Positions 1-8,198 of a stretch of DNA of 64,000 nucleotides are shown here, one piece after another; within the stretch, counting starts at the first letter, position 1; the number at the start of each line of letters is the position of its first letter. This stretch comes from Plasticicumulans acidivorans (GTDB taxonomy: Bacteria > Pseudomonadota > Gammaproteobacteria > Competibacterales > Competibacteraceae). The stretch is taken from NCBI RefSeq assembly GCF_003182095.1, contig NZ_QGTJ01000004.1, forward strand, positions 62,001-126,000. The letters run 5' to 3'. Both the position numbers and the translations under genes were made by a program. A model generated the notes under the pieces. That model worked only from the letters and a program-made list of their open reading frames with translations. It was not told the DNA's origin and did no database searches.

Positions 1-9
1 AGTGGCTGG

Positions 10-174
10 CTAAAAAGCGTCGCTGGCTTTGATGCCCAATGCTTTGATCCATTGTAAGTAATCAATGTTGCGCGTGGCCGGCGTTTTTCCTTGATTGACA
101 TACCCTTGTCTGCCAGCGGCGAGTGTTAATGCCCATGGTTCTGCCTTTTGATCATTTTTAAAATCTATAGCCAA
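10..174 (-). CDS. possible small ORF or gene remnant
   Basis: A minus-strand reading frame that ends at a TAG at the very edge of the window. It reads as plausible protein (it contains ALTLAAGRQGYVNQG and ends in LQWIKALGIKASDAF). The only start I find is a TTG just inside the 3' end of the neighbouring outer-membrane gene, with no convincing ribosome binding site. The stretch is AT-richer than the rest of the window. It could be a small downstream gene, or the tail of a decayed or foreign gene. I do not recognise a family. Confidence 0.2.
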   Translation of the reverse strand: MAIDFKNDQKAEPWALTLAAGRQGYVNQGKTPATRNIDYLQWIKALGIKASDAF

Positions 175-1396
175 AATTTAAATTCATTCCCTCTACGTCG
201 TTTTCTCCTCGTGTATAGGTGAGCCCCAATTCGAGTTTTTCATAAACAAACTGTCCCGCTTGCACTCGGGTGCCGATGGAAATCCCGAAGTCCTGCCAGC
301 GTTCGCAATAGAGCGGGTCGCCATTGAAGCGGGTGTCGATGATCCAGGCGCGCCAGCGGGCGCCGCGGCCGAGGAAGGTGTCGTGTAATGGACCGGCGAT
401 GTCGAAGCCGTTACGCATGGCGTGATTGCTCAGGTCGTAATCGACGTCATAAACGCCGCCATCGCTGGTGCGAGAGCGGTATTCGGTGAGCTGGTTGCTC
501 ATGCCGAATTCGATGCCGGTGCTGCGGTCGTACCAGCGTGTACGGCTGGTGAGCGAGGCGGAGTACAGATAGGCGCTACCCTGATTCTCCCGTGAGCCAC
601 CCGCACCAAAGCGCACGGCGGGAATCAGCGTCCAGCCAGGTGAGATCGGCATGTGCAGTGCGGCGCCACCGCCGTAGGTAAACGACTGGCCGCCGTCGCC
701 TTCTCCGCGATCGAGCAGACCGGACAGCGTTAGCTTGTAGCCGTCGCGCAAGGCCAGCGTGTAGCCGAAAGGGGTTTTGCTGCTGGAGCGGCGCATGTCG
801 CCGAGTTGCCAGCGCTCCCCGCTGAAGCCGGCACTGACGATCCCGAAGTGACTGCCGCCACCGGTCCCGCCGTAGCCTTCGCTGGCGCTCGCAATGGCGA
901 AATCCTGAGCACCCATCACTGCCATCAGGCTCGTCGGGTTACCGGCGATCGGATCGGCAGGTTGCGTGCGCGCCGGATTCTGCTGGAGCTGCGTGTAGAT
1001 GAACTCACCCTGTGCGGCGAGGTAGTGCAGCAACAGGTCCCGGCTCTGGGTTCGGGTGCTTCCGTCAAAGCTCAGATCGATGCCGAGTGCAGGAACGCTG
1101 AAACTCAGCCGGGTCGAGTTCGATGCAAATCGTGCGGTTGCGGGCAGTCCGCGTACATAGACGGAAGCATCGACGGCCGAGACGCCGACGACATAATCCG
1201 GTGCGAGCGAGCGAAACGATGTTTCCAGCCCCGCGATGCTCGCTGAATCTCGAATGTCAAATGCAGGCAGTGCCTGCGTGCGATCCGTTCCGCCGTCGAC
1301 ACTGATAACGAGCGTGACCTCATCGCTTGCCCTGGCGGAGGATGACAGCAGCAATCCACATGCGAGTACCCGTCCAATGCGTAATAGCCGACACAT
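158..1396 (-). CDS. predicted outer-membrane beta-barrel protein
   Basis: The 412-residue product starts with a basic n-region, a hydrophobic core and an ASA-like cleavage region (about residues 1-23, MCRLLRIGRVLACGLLLSSS), so it should be exported. Residues from about 180 on alternate hydrophobic and polar positions in repeated strands (FGYTLALRDGYKLTLSG, WTLIPAVRFGAGG). The chain ends in LNFGYRF, with the terminal Phe typical of barrels recognised by the BAM machinery. The N-terminal ~150 residues look like a separate soluble domain, as in autotransporter-type proteins. I chose the ATG at 1396 because AAGGA lies upstream and the signal peptide follows directly; a TTG seven codons earlier is possible. 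Base composition is visibly poorer in GC than the neighbours, which may mean acquisition. The ligand or passenger function is unknown. Confidence 0.65.
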   Translation of the reverse strand: MCRLLRIGRVLACGLLLSSSARASDEVTLVISVDGGTDRTQALPAFDIRDSASIAGLETSFRSLAPDYVVGVSAVDASVYVRGLPATARFASNSTRLSFSVPALGIDLSFDGSTRTQSRDLLLHYLAAQGEFIYTQLQQNPARTQPADPIAGNPTSLMAVMGAQDFAIASASEGYGGTGGGSHFGIVSAGFSGERWQLGDMRRSSSKTPFGYTLALRDGYKLTLSGLLDRGEGDGGQSFTYGGGAALHMPISPGWTLIPAVRFGAGGSRENQGSAYLYSASLTSRTRWYDRSTGIEFGMSNQLTEYRSRTSDGGVYDVDYDLSNHAMRNGFDIAGPLHDTFLGRGARWRAWIIDTRFNGDPLYCERWQDFGISIGTRVQAGQFVYEKLELGLTYTRGENDVEGMNLNFGYRF

Positions 1397-1630
1397 CCAA
1401 ATGTTCCTTGGCGTCAATTAACTCAAACTGTCCAACTTGGCAGATTTAAAATAAGAGTTTTGTATTTAATGTGTGAAGTGCATCACAGATGCTTCGCTCC
1501 ATTCGGTTTGATTTGGATGTCATTGGTTGAAAAATGCATCGGAGCGCATCTGTCTTTCTGATGACTATGCCGACACGACAGTGCTTTATTGCGTAACGCC
1601 ATGGCATCGCAGTCGTGCTGCAGCCGCCGT

Positions 1631-2521
1631 TCAGCCGCCCCACACCGACTTCATGAACTGCACGAAGCGCTGCAGGCTCGGCGAGACGCCGCCGGCGTCC
1701 CAGCAGGCGCAGACGGGGATGTGCTCGTGGACGTCGTCGAGGGCGCGCACGACGACGCCGCGGCGCAGTACGTTGCGGGCGCAGCCGGCGTAGACGGTGA
1801 CGCCGATGCCGCCGGCGACCAGGCCGAAGATGCCTTCGCTGCTGGAGGCTTCCTGGACGATGTCCGGGTAGAAGCCGTGGCGGTGGCAGATGGCGAACAG
1901 GCGGTTGCGGTAGGCGGTCCAGTTTTCGCCGCTGCCGAGGATGAACGGCTCGCGCGCCAGCGCATCGAGGCTGGTGCTCGGCGCATCGAGCAGCGGATGC
2001 GTGGCCGGCAGCAGCGCGACGTAGGGCTGCTGCTCGAAGGCGTAGTGCTCGAAGCGCCCGTTATCGAGCAGGCCGATCATGAAGCCGAGGTCGATGCGGT
2101 GTTCGAGCAGCGCCGCCTGCTGCGCGGTGGTCGGCATGAAGCTCAGCTCGACGCGGATGCCGGGGTGGCGGCTGCGAAAGGCGCGCAGCAGCTCCGGCAG
2201 ACGGCCGTTGATGGCGAAGTCCATGTAGGCGATGCGCAGCTCGCCGCTGAGGCCCTCGGCGGTGCGGCGGGCGAGGCTGACGGCGCGTTCGAGATGGCCG
2301 AGCGCCAGCCGGCATTCGGCGAGAAACACCGAGCCGGCCTCGGTCAGTTCGACGCTGCGCGTGGTGCGCTGCAGCAGCGGCACGCCGATGCCGGCTTCGA
2401 GTTCCTTGAGGGTACGGCTCAGCGCCGGCTGCGTGACGTTGAGCCGCTCGGCCGCGCGGTTGAAATGCAGCTCCTCGGCGAGGGCGATGAAGAAGCGGAT
2501 CTGGCGCAGGTCGGGACGCAT
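1631..2521 (-). CDS. LysR-family transcriptional regulator
   Basis: A 296-residue protein of normal LysR length. The N-terminal winged helix-turn-helix is clear (residues ~1-60: FFIALAEELHFNRAAERLN, then VTQPALSRTLKELEAGIGV). It is followed by a linker helix and a periplasmic-binding-protein-like effector domain (~90-295). It is divergent from the ABC importer operon beginning at 2853, so it probably controls that operon in response to the imported compound or a catabolite. That is inferred from position only. A TTGAT-N12-ATCAA inverted repeat just upstream of its start (2541-2562) is a candidate binding site. The effector cannot be named. Confidence 0.9.
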   Translation of the reverse strand: MRPDLRQIRFFIALAEELHFNRAAERLNVTQPALSRTLKELEAGIGVPLLQRTTRSVELTEAGSVFLAECRLALGHLERAVSLARRTAEGLSGELRIAYMDFAINGRLPELLRAFRSRHPGIRVELSFMPTTAQQAALLEHRIDLGFMIGLLDNGRFEHYAFEQQPYVALLPATHPLLDAPSTSLDALAREPFILGSGENWTAYRNRLFAICHRHGFYPDIVQEASSSEGIFGLVAGGIGVTVYAGCARNVLRRGVVVRALDDVHEHIPVCACWDAGGVSPSLQRFVQFMKSVWGG

Positions 2522-2852
2522 GCGGGCGCTGGCTCGCAGATTGATAACCGGGAGGGCATCAATCTGGCCCGGATCGGAATTTCTCGCAAGCTGCCAAATG
2601 ATGCAGATTCCGTTTCAGGTTTCCCGCGATGCGCAAGCATCTGTGCCATTACCGCCGAATGGCGTATGACCGCCCCCCTGCCCACGGTCGACGCCGCCCA
2701 TTATTTGAGTCTTACGCACAAGGCCGTGCCCCCCGTTCGCCGCCACGACCGGGGGAGGCACCAGGGATGCGCCAGCGCGGGAAGCCACCGTGCCCGCCGC
2801 CCCTTCGCCGGCGGCGGGCCCGGCCCTGAACCCCCAGCCGCCGCCCCGGAGA
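2522..2852. promoter_or_regulatory. divergent intergenic region with LysR-type inverted repeat
   Basis: These 331 bases separate the LysR gene from the importer operon. The only clear element I see is the inverted repeat TTGAT (2541-2545) / ATCAA (2558-2562), 19 bases from the regulator's start codon, which is where an autoregulatory LysR site is usually found. No convincing sigma70 boxes were picked out. The last bases (GGAG before 2853) are the ribosome binding site of the importer gene. Confidence 0.45.
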
Positions 2853-4028
2853 ATGATCATGAGGATTCGCCCCGCCTTCCGCCGCCTCGCCGGTGCCGTC
2901 CTGTGCAGCCTGCTGCTCGGCCAGTCCGCCGCCTTCGCCAGGGAGACCGTGAAGATCGCCTTCATCGGTCCGCTGACCGGCGGCATTTCGGCGCACGGGA
3001 TCGGCGGGCGCAATTCCGCCGAGCTGGCGGTGCAGCTGCGCAACGCCGACCCGAACGCCAAGTACACCTATGAACTGGAAGCAATGGACGACGAGTGCAA
3101 GCCGAACGTCGGCGTGCAGGTCGCGACCAAGGCGGCGTCGGACAAGAGCATCGTCGCGGCGATCCCGTTCTACTGCTCGGCGGTGGCGATCGCCGCCGTC
3201 GACGTGTTCCACAAGTTCCGCATGCCGATGGTGGTGTGGGCGGCGGTGCTGCCGGAGATCACCTACGGCAACGATTACCAGGAGGTCAACCGCGTCAGCT
3301 CGACGCTGATCAACCAGAACAAGGTCGGTTCGAAGTTCCTCGTCGAGCAGGGCTACAAGACCTGGGTGTCGATCCACGACACCACCGACTACGGCAAGAG
3401 CATGCACAAGTACTTCGCCGAGAACCTGCCGGCCAACGGCGGCAAGCTGCTCGCCGAGTTCGGTGTCGGCTCCGACCAGCAGGACTTCACCGCCGAGCTC
3501 ACCCGGATCAAAGAGCTCAACCCCGACGTGATCTACTTCGGCGGCCTGACGCCGCTGGCGGTGCGCGTGATCACGCAGATGGACAAGCTCGGCATCAAGG
3601 CGCAGTTCCAGGGCACCTCGGGCATCTTCGGTGACGCCTTCATCAAGAGCCTCGGCGCCGAGGCCGAAGGCGTGTTCACCACCTACGACATGCCGCCGGT
3701 GGAGCAGCTGCCGGGCGGCAAGTTCTTCCTCGATGCCTACGCCAAGGCCGGCTACAAGGAGGGCTTCGAGGCCTACGGCCCGTATGCCTTCGCCGCCACC
3801 AGCCTGCTGCTCGACGTCATCGAGCAGGTCGGCCCGGACCGCAAGAAGGTCATCGCCGCGCTGCGCGACACCCACGGCAAGGATTCCATCGTCGGCAAGA
3901 TCGAGTTCGACGACCACGGCCAGAACATCACGCCGATGACGACGATGTATGTCGTGCAGGACGGCAAGTGGGTGGCCTGGGGTGAAAGCGACTACGCCAG
4001 CGGCAAGCGCAAGCTGAAAAACCTCTGA
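2853..4028 (+). CDS. ABC importer substrate-binding protein, branched-chain amino acid (HAAT) type
   Basis: A 391-residue periplasmic binding protein. It has a signal peptide (MIMRIRPAFRRLAGAVLCSL, cleavage near AAFA-RE) and then the family opening VKIAFIGPLTGGISAHG typical of LivJ/LivK-like receptors, with two Rossmann-like lobes. It should capture a small solute in the periplasm and hand it to the permeases encoded at 4287-6394. The ATG at 2853 is preceded by GGAG; a second ATG two codons on is also possible. The ligand cannot be read from the sequence. Amino acids, urea or amides, aromatic acids and other compounds are all transported by this family, and the nearby choline genes do not prove a link. 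Confidence 0.9.
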   Translation: MIMRIRPAFRRLAGAVLCSLLLGQSAAFARETVKIAFIGPLTGGISAHGIGGRNSAELAVQLRNADPNAKYTYELEAMDDECKPNVGVQVATKAASDKSIVAAIPFYCSAVAIAAVDVFHKFRMPMVVWAAVLPEITYGNDYQEVNRVSSTLINQNKVGSKFLVEQGYKTWVSIHDTTDYGKSMHKYFAENLPANGGKLLAEFGVGSDQQDFTAELTRIKELNPDVIYFGGLTPLAVRVITQMDKLGIKAQFQGTSGIFGDAFIKSLGAEAEGVFTTYDMPPVEQLPGGKFFLDAYAKAGYKEGFEAYGPYAFAATSLLLDVIEQVGPDRKKVIAALRDTHGKDSIVGKIEFDDHGQNITPMTTMYVVQDGKWVAWGESDYASGKRKLKNL

Positions 4029-4038
4029 GCCGCCGCGC

Positions 4039-4073
4039 GCCCCCGGCCCCGTTGTCTGCCGCGGGGCGGGGGC
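4039..4073 (+). terminator. strong intergenic hairpin without T-tract
   Basis: Just after the binding-protein stop codon, GCCCCCGGCCCCG pairs with CGGGGCGGGGGC across a loop of about ten bases, with one bulged G. No U-tract follows. It is more likely a stabilising or partial attenuation element than a full terminator. Such elements often let binding-protein mRNA exceed that of the membrane components downstream. The rest of the gap to 4287 shows nothing clear. Confidence 0.45.
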
Positions 4074-4286
4074 TGCGACTGCGTCGCCCGCGGCGCTTTG
4101 GCTCCCCGGCGGGGCGGGTGAGGCGGGCGAGCTTCCTCACTCCGGGTGCCGCCGCCGGCGGCCGTCGCAAACGACACACCAACGCCCGGCGCTTGCGGCC
4201 CCGCCTCTCTGGCGGTGAGCCGGCGCCGGTGCCTGCAGGCTTCCCCGGGATGGTCAGCACCGTCCCGCGCTTTCTGGAGACGACCG

Positions 4287-5207
4287 ATGGATATCGCCCA
4301 GCTCGGGCAGTACGTCGTCAACGGCATGATGCTCGGCATCATCTACGCGATGGTGGCCGTCGGCTTCACGCTGTTCTTCGGCGTGCTGGACGTGATCAAG
4401 TTTTCCCACGGTGACGTGCTGATGCTCGGCGCGTTCACCGGTTATGCCGTCTACCTCGGCCTCGGCGCGCTCGGCATCGAGGCCAGCTGGCTGCAGCTGG
4501 CGCTGGTGGTGATCGCCTCGGTGCTGGCAATGGCTGGCGTCGGCGCGCTGATCGCCCGCTTCGTGGTGCTGCCGCTGCGCGGCGCACCGGCCTTCAACAC
4601 CCTGCTGATCACGCTGATGACCGGCATGGTGCTGCGCGAATGCGTGCGCCTGTTCTTCCCGGCGGGTTCCAATCCCAAACCGTTCCCGCGGCTGCTGCCG
4701 GATACGCAGTGGGCCTTCGACGGCTTCGCGCTGCGCCTCGACAGCGTGCTGCTGTTCGCCGCCGGCTGCGCGGCGATCGCCGGCGTGCACCTGCTGATCA
4801 ACCACACGCGCCTCGGCCTGGCGATCCGCGCCGTCGCCCAGGACAGCGAAACCGCGCGGGTCATGGGCATCGGTTTCGAGAGCATCGTGCTGCTGACCTT
4901 CGCGCTCGGCTCCGGCCTGGCGGCGCTCGCCGGGGTGATGAACGGGCTGTATTACAACGAGATCAACTTCGGCATGGGCCTGCTGCTCGCCGTGATCGGC
5001 TTTTCCGCGGCGATCGTCGGCGGTCTCGGCAGCATCTACGGCGCGATCCTCGGCGGCTTCCTGTTCGCCGCACTGCAGACGCTCGGCGCCGTCGCGCTGC
5101 CCTTCGGCAGCGCCTACAAAGACGTGTTCGCCTTCGCCGTGGTCATTCTCATCATCGCGATCAAGCCGACCGGGCTGATCGCCGAACGCAGCAGCGAGAG
5201 GGTCTGA
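4287..5207 (+). CDS. HAAT-family ABC permease, LivH type
   Basis: A 306-residue hydrophobic protein with the LivH-type opening (GQYVVNGMMLGIIYAMVAVG) and the conserved stretch VLDVIKFSHGDVLMLGAF. About eight membrane segments are visible. EAA-like contact residues lie in the cytoplasmic loop around LAIRAVAQDSETARVMGI, where the ATPases dock. It is the first of two permeases and ends two bases before the next ATG, so translation is probably coupled. The start at 4287 follows GGAG. Reading frames upstream of this ATG are low-quality GC-rich sequence and were excluded. Confidence 0.9.
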   Translation: MDIAQLGQYVVNGMMLGIIYAMVAVGFTLFFGVLDVIKFSHGDVLMLGAFTGYAVYLGLGALGIEASWLQLALVVIASVLAMAGVGALIARFVVLPLRGAPAFNTLLITLMTGMVLRECVRLFFPAGSNPKPFPRLLPDTQWAFDGFALRLDSVLLFAAGCAAIAGVHLLINHTRLGLAIRAVAQDSETARVMGIGFESIVLLTFALGSGLAALAGVMNGLYYNEINFGMGLLLAVIGFSAAIVGGLGSIYGAILGGFLFAALQTLGAVALPFGSAYKDVFAFAVVILIIAIKPTGLIAERSSERV

Positions 5208-5209
5208 GC

Positions 5210-6394
5210 ATGGCGGCCGTTCCCAACGATCTGTTGACCGTGGTGCCGCGTGGCGCCCGGCCGTGGCTGCCCGGCGTGCTCGGTCTGGCCGTGGTCGCGG
5301 TGCTGCTCGGTGCCTTCTTCTACGCCGAATCCGAATGGGAAGTCGGCGTGCTGCTGGCGATCGCCGCCGCCCTTGGCCTGGCGGCACCGCGGGTGCCGCT
5401 GCTCGCCAGCGCCGAGACCGCCTGGCGGGCGCGGCCGCGGCTGTTCGCCTGGCTGGCACTGCTGGCCGCGCTCGGCCTGATCGGCCTGTTCCGCGAGGAG
5501 CATCTGGCGCTGCTGATGCTCGCCACCGCGCTGTTCCACATCGCCGCCTGCATGGGGCTGAACGTGCAGTTCGGCTACTGCGGCGTGGTCAATTTCGCCG
5601 GCGCGGCGTTCTTCGGTATCGGCTGCTACACCGCGGCGATGCTGGCCGGTCACGCGGCGCTGCCGACGGCGCTGATCTTCGTGCTCGGCGGCGCCTGCGC
5701 CGCGCTGATCGGCTGCGTGCTGCTGGTGCCGGTGCTGCGCACGCGCGGCCATTACGCGGCGCTGGTGACGCTCGCCTTCGGCGTGCTGTTCCGCAGCTTC
5801 ATGGAGGTCAACGACACCTTCGGCGGTCCGCAGGGCGTCAAGCTGCCGGACATGACGCTGTTCGGCTGGGCGCTGGCGATGCCGCCGGAGTGGTTCGGCC
5901 TCGACTGGTCGTTCTACGTCAATTACGCGCTGCTCGGGCTGGCGCTGGTCGCCGGGCTGTTCGTGCTGCTGTCGCGGCTGGAGCGCTCGTGGATCGGCCT
6001 GGCGCTCGACGTGGTGCGCCTCGACGAGACCGCCGCGGCGACCTTCGGCGTGCAGCTCACGCGCTGGAAGATCTTCGCCTTCGTGCTCGGCAACTTCCTG
6101 ATGGGCGTGGCCGGGGCGATGTATGCGGTGATGATCGCCTTCGTCGCGCCGTCGAGCTTCACCCTCGGTGATTCGCTGATCCTGGTGTCGATCGTCGTGC
6201 TCGGTGGCGTCGGCAACCAGTGGGGGCTGCTGCCGGCGGTGGTGATCGTGATGCTGGTGCCGGAGAAGCTGCAGTTCATCCAGGAATACCGCTTCCTGCT
6301 CTACGGCCTGCTGGTCATCGCCATCCTGCTGTTCAAGCCCGACGGCCTGCTGCCGCGCCGGCTGCGCCGCTACGGTACCGAGGAGGCCGCATGA
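5210..6394 (+). CDS. HAAT-family ABC permease, LivM type
   Basis: A 394-residue multi-spanning protein. After roughly 110 residues carrying three extra membrane segments comes the LivM core: ACMGLNVQFGYCGVVNFAGA, then RTRGHYAALVTLAFG, then the EAA-like loop WIGLALDVVRLDETAAATFGV. It pairs with the LivH-type permease to form the channel. The start codon lies two bases after the preceding stop, and its own stop overlaps the next ATG (ATGA). The order binding protein, LivH, LivM, LivG, LivF is the standard HAAT order. Confidence 0.9.
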   Translation: MAAVPNDLLTVVPRGARPWLPGVLGLAVVAVLLGAFFYAESEWEVGVLLAIAAALGLAAPRVPLLASAETAWRARPRLFAWLALLAALGLIGLFREEHLALLMLATALFHIAACMGLNVQFGYCGVVNFAGAAFFGIGCYTAAMLAGHAALPTALIFVLGGACAALIGCVLLVPVLRTRGHYAALVTLAFGVLFRSFMEVNDTFGGPQGVKLPDMTLFGWALAMPPEWFGLDWSFYVNYALLGLALVAGLFVLLSRLERSWIGLALDVVRLDETAAATFGVQLTRWKIFAFVLGNFLMGVAGAMYAVMIAFVAPSSFTLGDSLILVSIVVLGGVGNQWGLLPAVVIVMLVPEKLQFIQEYRFLLYGLLVIAILLFKPDGLLPRRLRRYGTEEAA

Positions 6395-7173
6395 ACGACG
6401 CCACCATCCTGCTGCGCGCCCGCGGCCTGACCATGCGCTTCGGCGGCGTGGTCGCGCTCAACGAGCTCGACCTCGACGTGCAGCGCGGCGAAGTGCTCGG
6501 CCTGCTCGGGCCGAACGGCTCGGGCAAGACCACGTTCTTCAACGTCATCACCGGCCTCTACGCGCCGAGCGCCGGCCAGGTGCGCTTTGCCGACACCGAC
6601 CTGTTCCGCGCCTCGCCGCAGCAGGTCTGCCGGGCCGGCATCGCCCGCACCTTCCAGCGTTCACGGCTGTGCCTGCCGCTGTCGGTGTTCGACAACCTGA
6701 TGCTCGGCTGCCACATCCACCTCGACCACGGCCTGCTGTTCAACCTGCTGCGCCGGCGCCGTTTCGAGGCTGAGCTCACGCGCCTGCAGCGGCGTGCGCG
6801 CGAGCTGCTGGCGACCTTCAGCCCGGCGCTCGCCGACCGCCTGTACCAGCCGGTCGGTGCGATCTCGATGATCGACCGCCGCCGCATCGAGGTCTGCCGC
6901 GCACTGATCAGCGACCCGCGCCTGCTGCTGCTCGACGAGCCCTCCGCCGGCATGACGCATGACGAGGCCGACGAGCTGCTGGCCGACGTGCTGCGCGTGC
7001 GGGCCGGCCTCGGCGAGCTGGCCATCGTGCTGATCGAGCACGAGATGGGGCTGATCGAGCGCGTCACCGACCGCTGCGTGGTGTTCAACTACGGCCGCAA
7101 GATCTGCGAAGGCAGCTATCGCACGATCGCCGCCGATCCGTGGGTGCAGGAAGCCTATCTGGGGCAGGGCTGA
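6391..7173 (+). CDS. HAAT-family ABC ATP-binding protein, LivG type
   Basis: A 260-residue nucleotide-binding subunit. Walker A is GPNGSGKTT, the Q-loop lies in the GIARTFQRSRL region, Walker B is LLLLDEPSAG, and the switch His is in LIEHEMGLIERVTD. The odd point is the ABC signature: where LivG proteins have LSYGQ-like sequence before the conserved RRxEVCRAL helix, this protein reads ISMIDRRRIEVCRAL, so the LSGGQ-type Ser-Gly-Gly is absent. The partner ATPase at 7177 keeps MSGGEQ. A heterodimer with one degenerate ATP site is possible. The start overlaps the LivM stop. Confidence 0.88.
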   Translation: MNDATILLRARGLTMRFGGVVALNELDLDVQRGEVLGLLGPNGSGKTTFFNVITGLYAPSAGQVRFADTDLFRASPQQVCRAGIARTFQRSRLCLPLSVFDNLMLGCHIHLDHGLLFNLLRRRRFEAELTRLQRRARELLATFSPALADRLYQPVGAISMIDRRRIEVCRALISDPRLLLLDEPSAGMTHDEADELLADVLRVRAGLGELAIVLIEHEMGLIERVTDRCVVFNYGRKICEGSYRTIAADPWVQEAYLGQG

Positions 7174-7176
7174 GAC

Positions 7177-7929
7177 ATGAGCGCAAAAATCATCGACTTC
7201 GCCAGCGCCGCCACGGCGGCCAGCGACGGGCTGGTCATCGAAGGCATCCACACCACTTACGACCGCGTCGACGTGCTCACCGGCGTGTCGCTGCGCGTGC
7301 TGCCGGGGCAGATCACCTGCATCCTCGGCGCCAACGGCGCCGGCAAGAGCACGCTGATCCGCTCGATCCTCGGCCTGACGCCGGCCTACCGCGGGCGCAT
7401 CCGCTTCAACGGCGAGGACATCACCCGCCTGCCGACCCACCGCATCGTCAGCCGCGGCATCGCCTGCATCCCGGAGGGGCGCAAGGTCTTTGCCAAGCTC
7501 AGCGTCGAGGAAAACCTGCGCGCCGGCGCCTACCTCGAACCCAGCGCCCGCGAAATCGCCCACCGCCTGGAGCACGTCTACGCGGTGTTCCCGCGCCTGG
7601 CCGAGCGTGCCGGCCAGCTCGCCGGCACCATGTCCGGCGGTGAGCAGGCGATGGTGTCGATCGGCCGCGGCATGATGGCCGCGCCGCAGCTGCTGATCAT
7701 CGACGAGCCCTCGCTCGGCCTCTCGCCGCTGTACGTGAAGGAAAACTTCGCGGTCATCGAGCGCCTGCACAGTTTCGGCAGCACGGTGCTGCTGGTCGAG
7801 CAGAACGTCCACCAGACGCTGGCCATCGCCCACCGCGGCTACGTGCTCGCCCAGGGCCACGTCGTCGCCGAAGGCAGCGCCCGCGAACTGGCCGACAATC
7901 CGCGGGTGAAAGAAGCGTATTTCGGCTGA
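7177..7929 (+). CDS. HAAT-family ABC ATP-binding protein, LivF type
   Basis: A 250-residue ATPase with an ~18-residue N-terminal extension before the ABC core. Walker A is GANGAGKST, the signature is MSGGEQAMVSIGRGM, Walker B is LLIIDEPSLGLSP and the switch His is in LVEQNVHQTLAIAHR. The LivF hallmark IACIPEGRKVFAKLSVEENL is present. It is the last gene of the importer operon, three bases after the LivG-type gene. The following 269 bases run tail-to-tail into an FAD monooxygenase gene and hold no clear terminator. Confidence 0.9.
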   Translation: MSAKIIDFASAATAASDGLVIEGIHTTYDRVDVLTGVSLRVLPGQITCILGANGAGKSTLIRSILGLTPAYRGRIRFNGEDITRLPTHRIVSRGIACIPEGRKVFAKLSVEENLRAGAYLEPSAREIAHRLEHVYAVFPRLAERAGQLAGTMSGGEQAMVSIGRGMMAAPQLLIIDEPSLGLSPLYVKENFAVIERLHSFGSTVLLVEQNVHQTLAIAHRGYVLAQGHVVAEGSARELADNPRVKEAYFG

Positions 7930-8198
7930 AGGCCCGGCGACGGCACCGCCGGCGAGCTACACCCCAGCCGCCAGCGGCGCCGTTGGCGTGAAGGCGCCGG
8001 CGGGTGCTGCGCCCGGTCGTGGAAGACCGTGGCGCATGCGGCCGCCGTATCCGCCGGGCGGGGATCAGGCGAGGGGCAGGTCACGGGGCGCAGGACCGCA
8101 CTGCTGCCGGCGTGCCGGTCTTCGCCGCCCTCAACTGTGCCGCCGTCACGCTCGGGCGGCGCCACGGGCTGGCGGTTTTCCGCGTCTTCGAGCCTCGA

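Noticed and set aside
1589-3073. Plus-strand frame of 494 codons over the LysR gene
   Set aside because: It is antisense to a clear LysR protein and shadows the following importer gene; the composition is typical of an antisense artefact.
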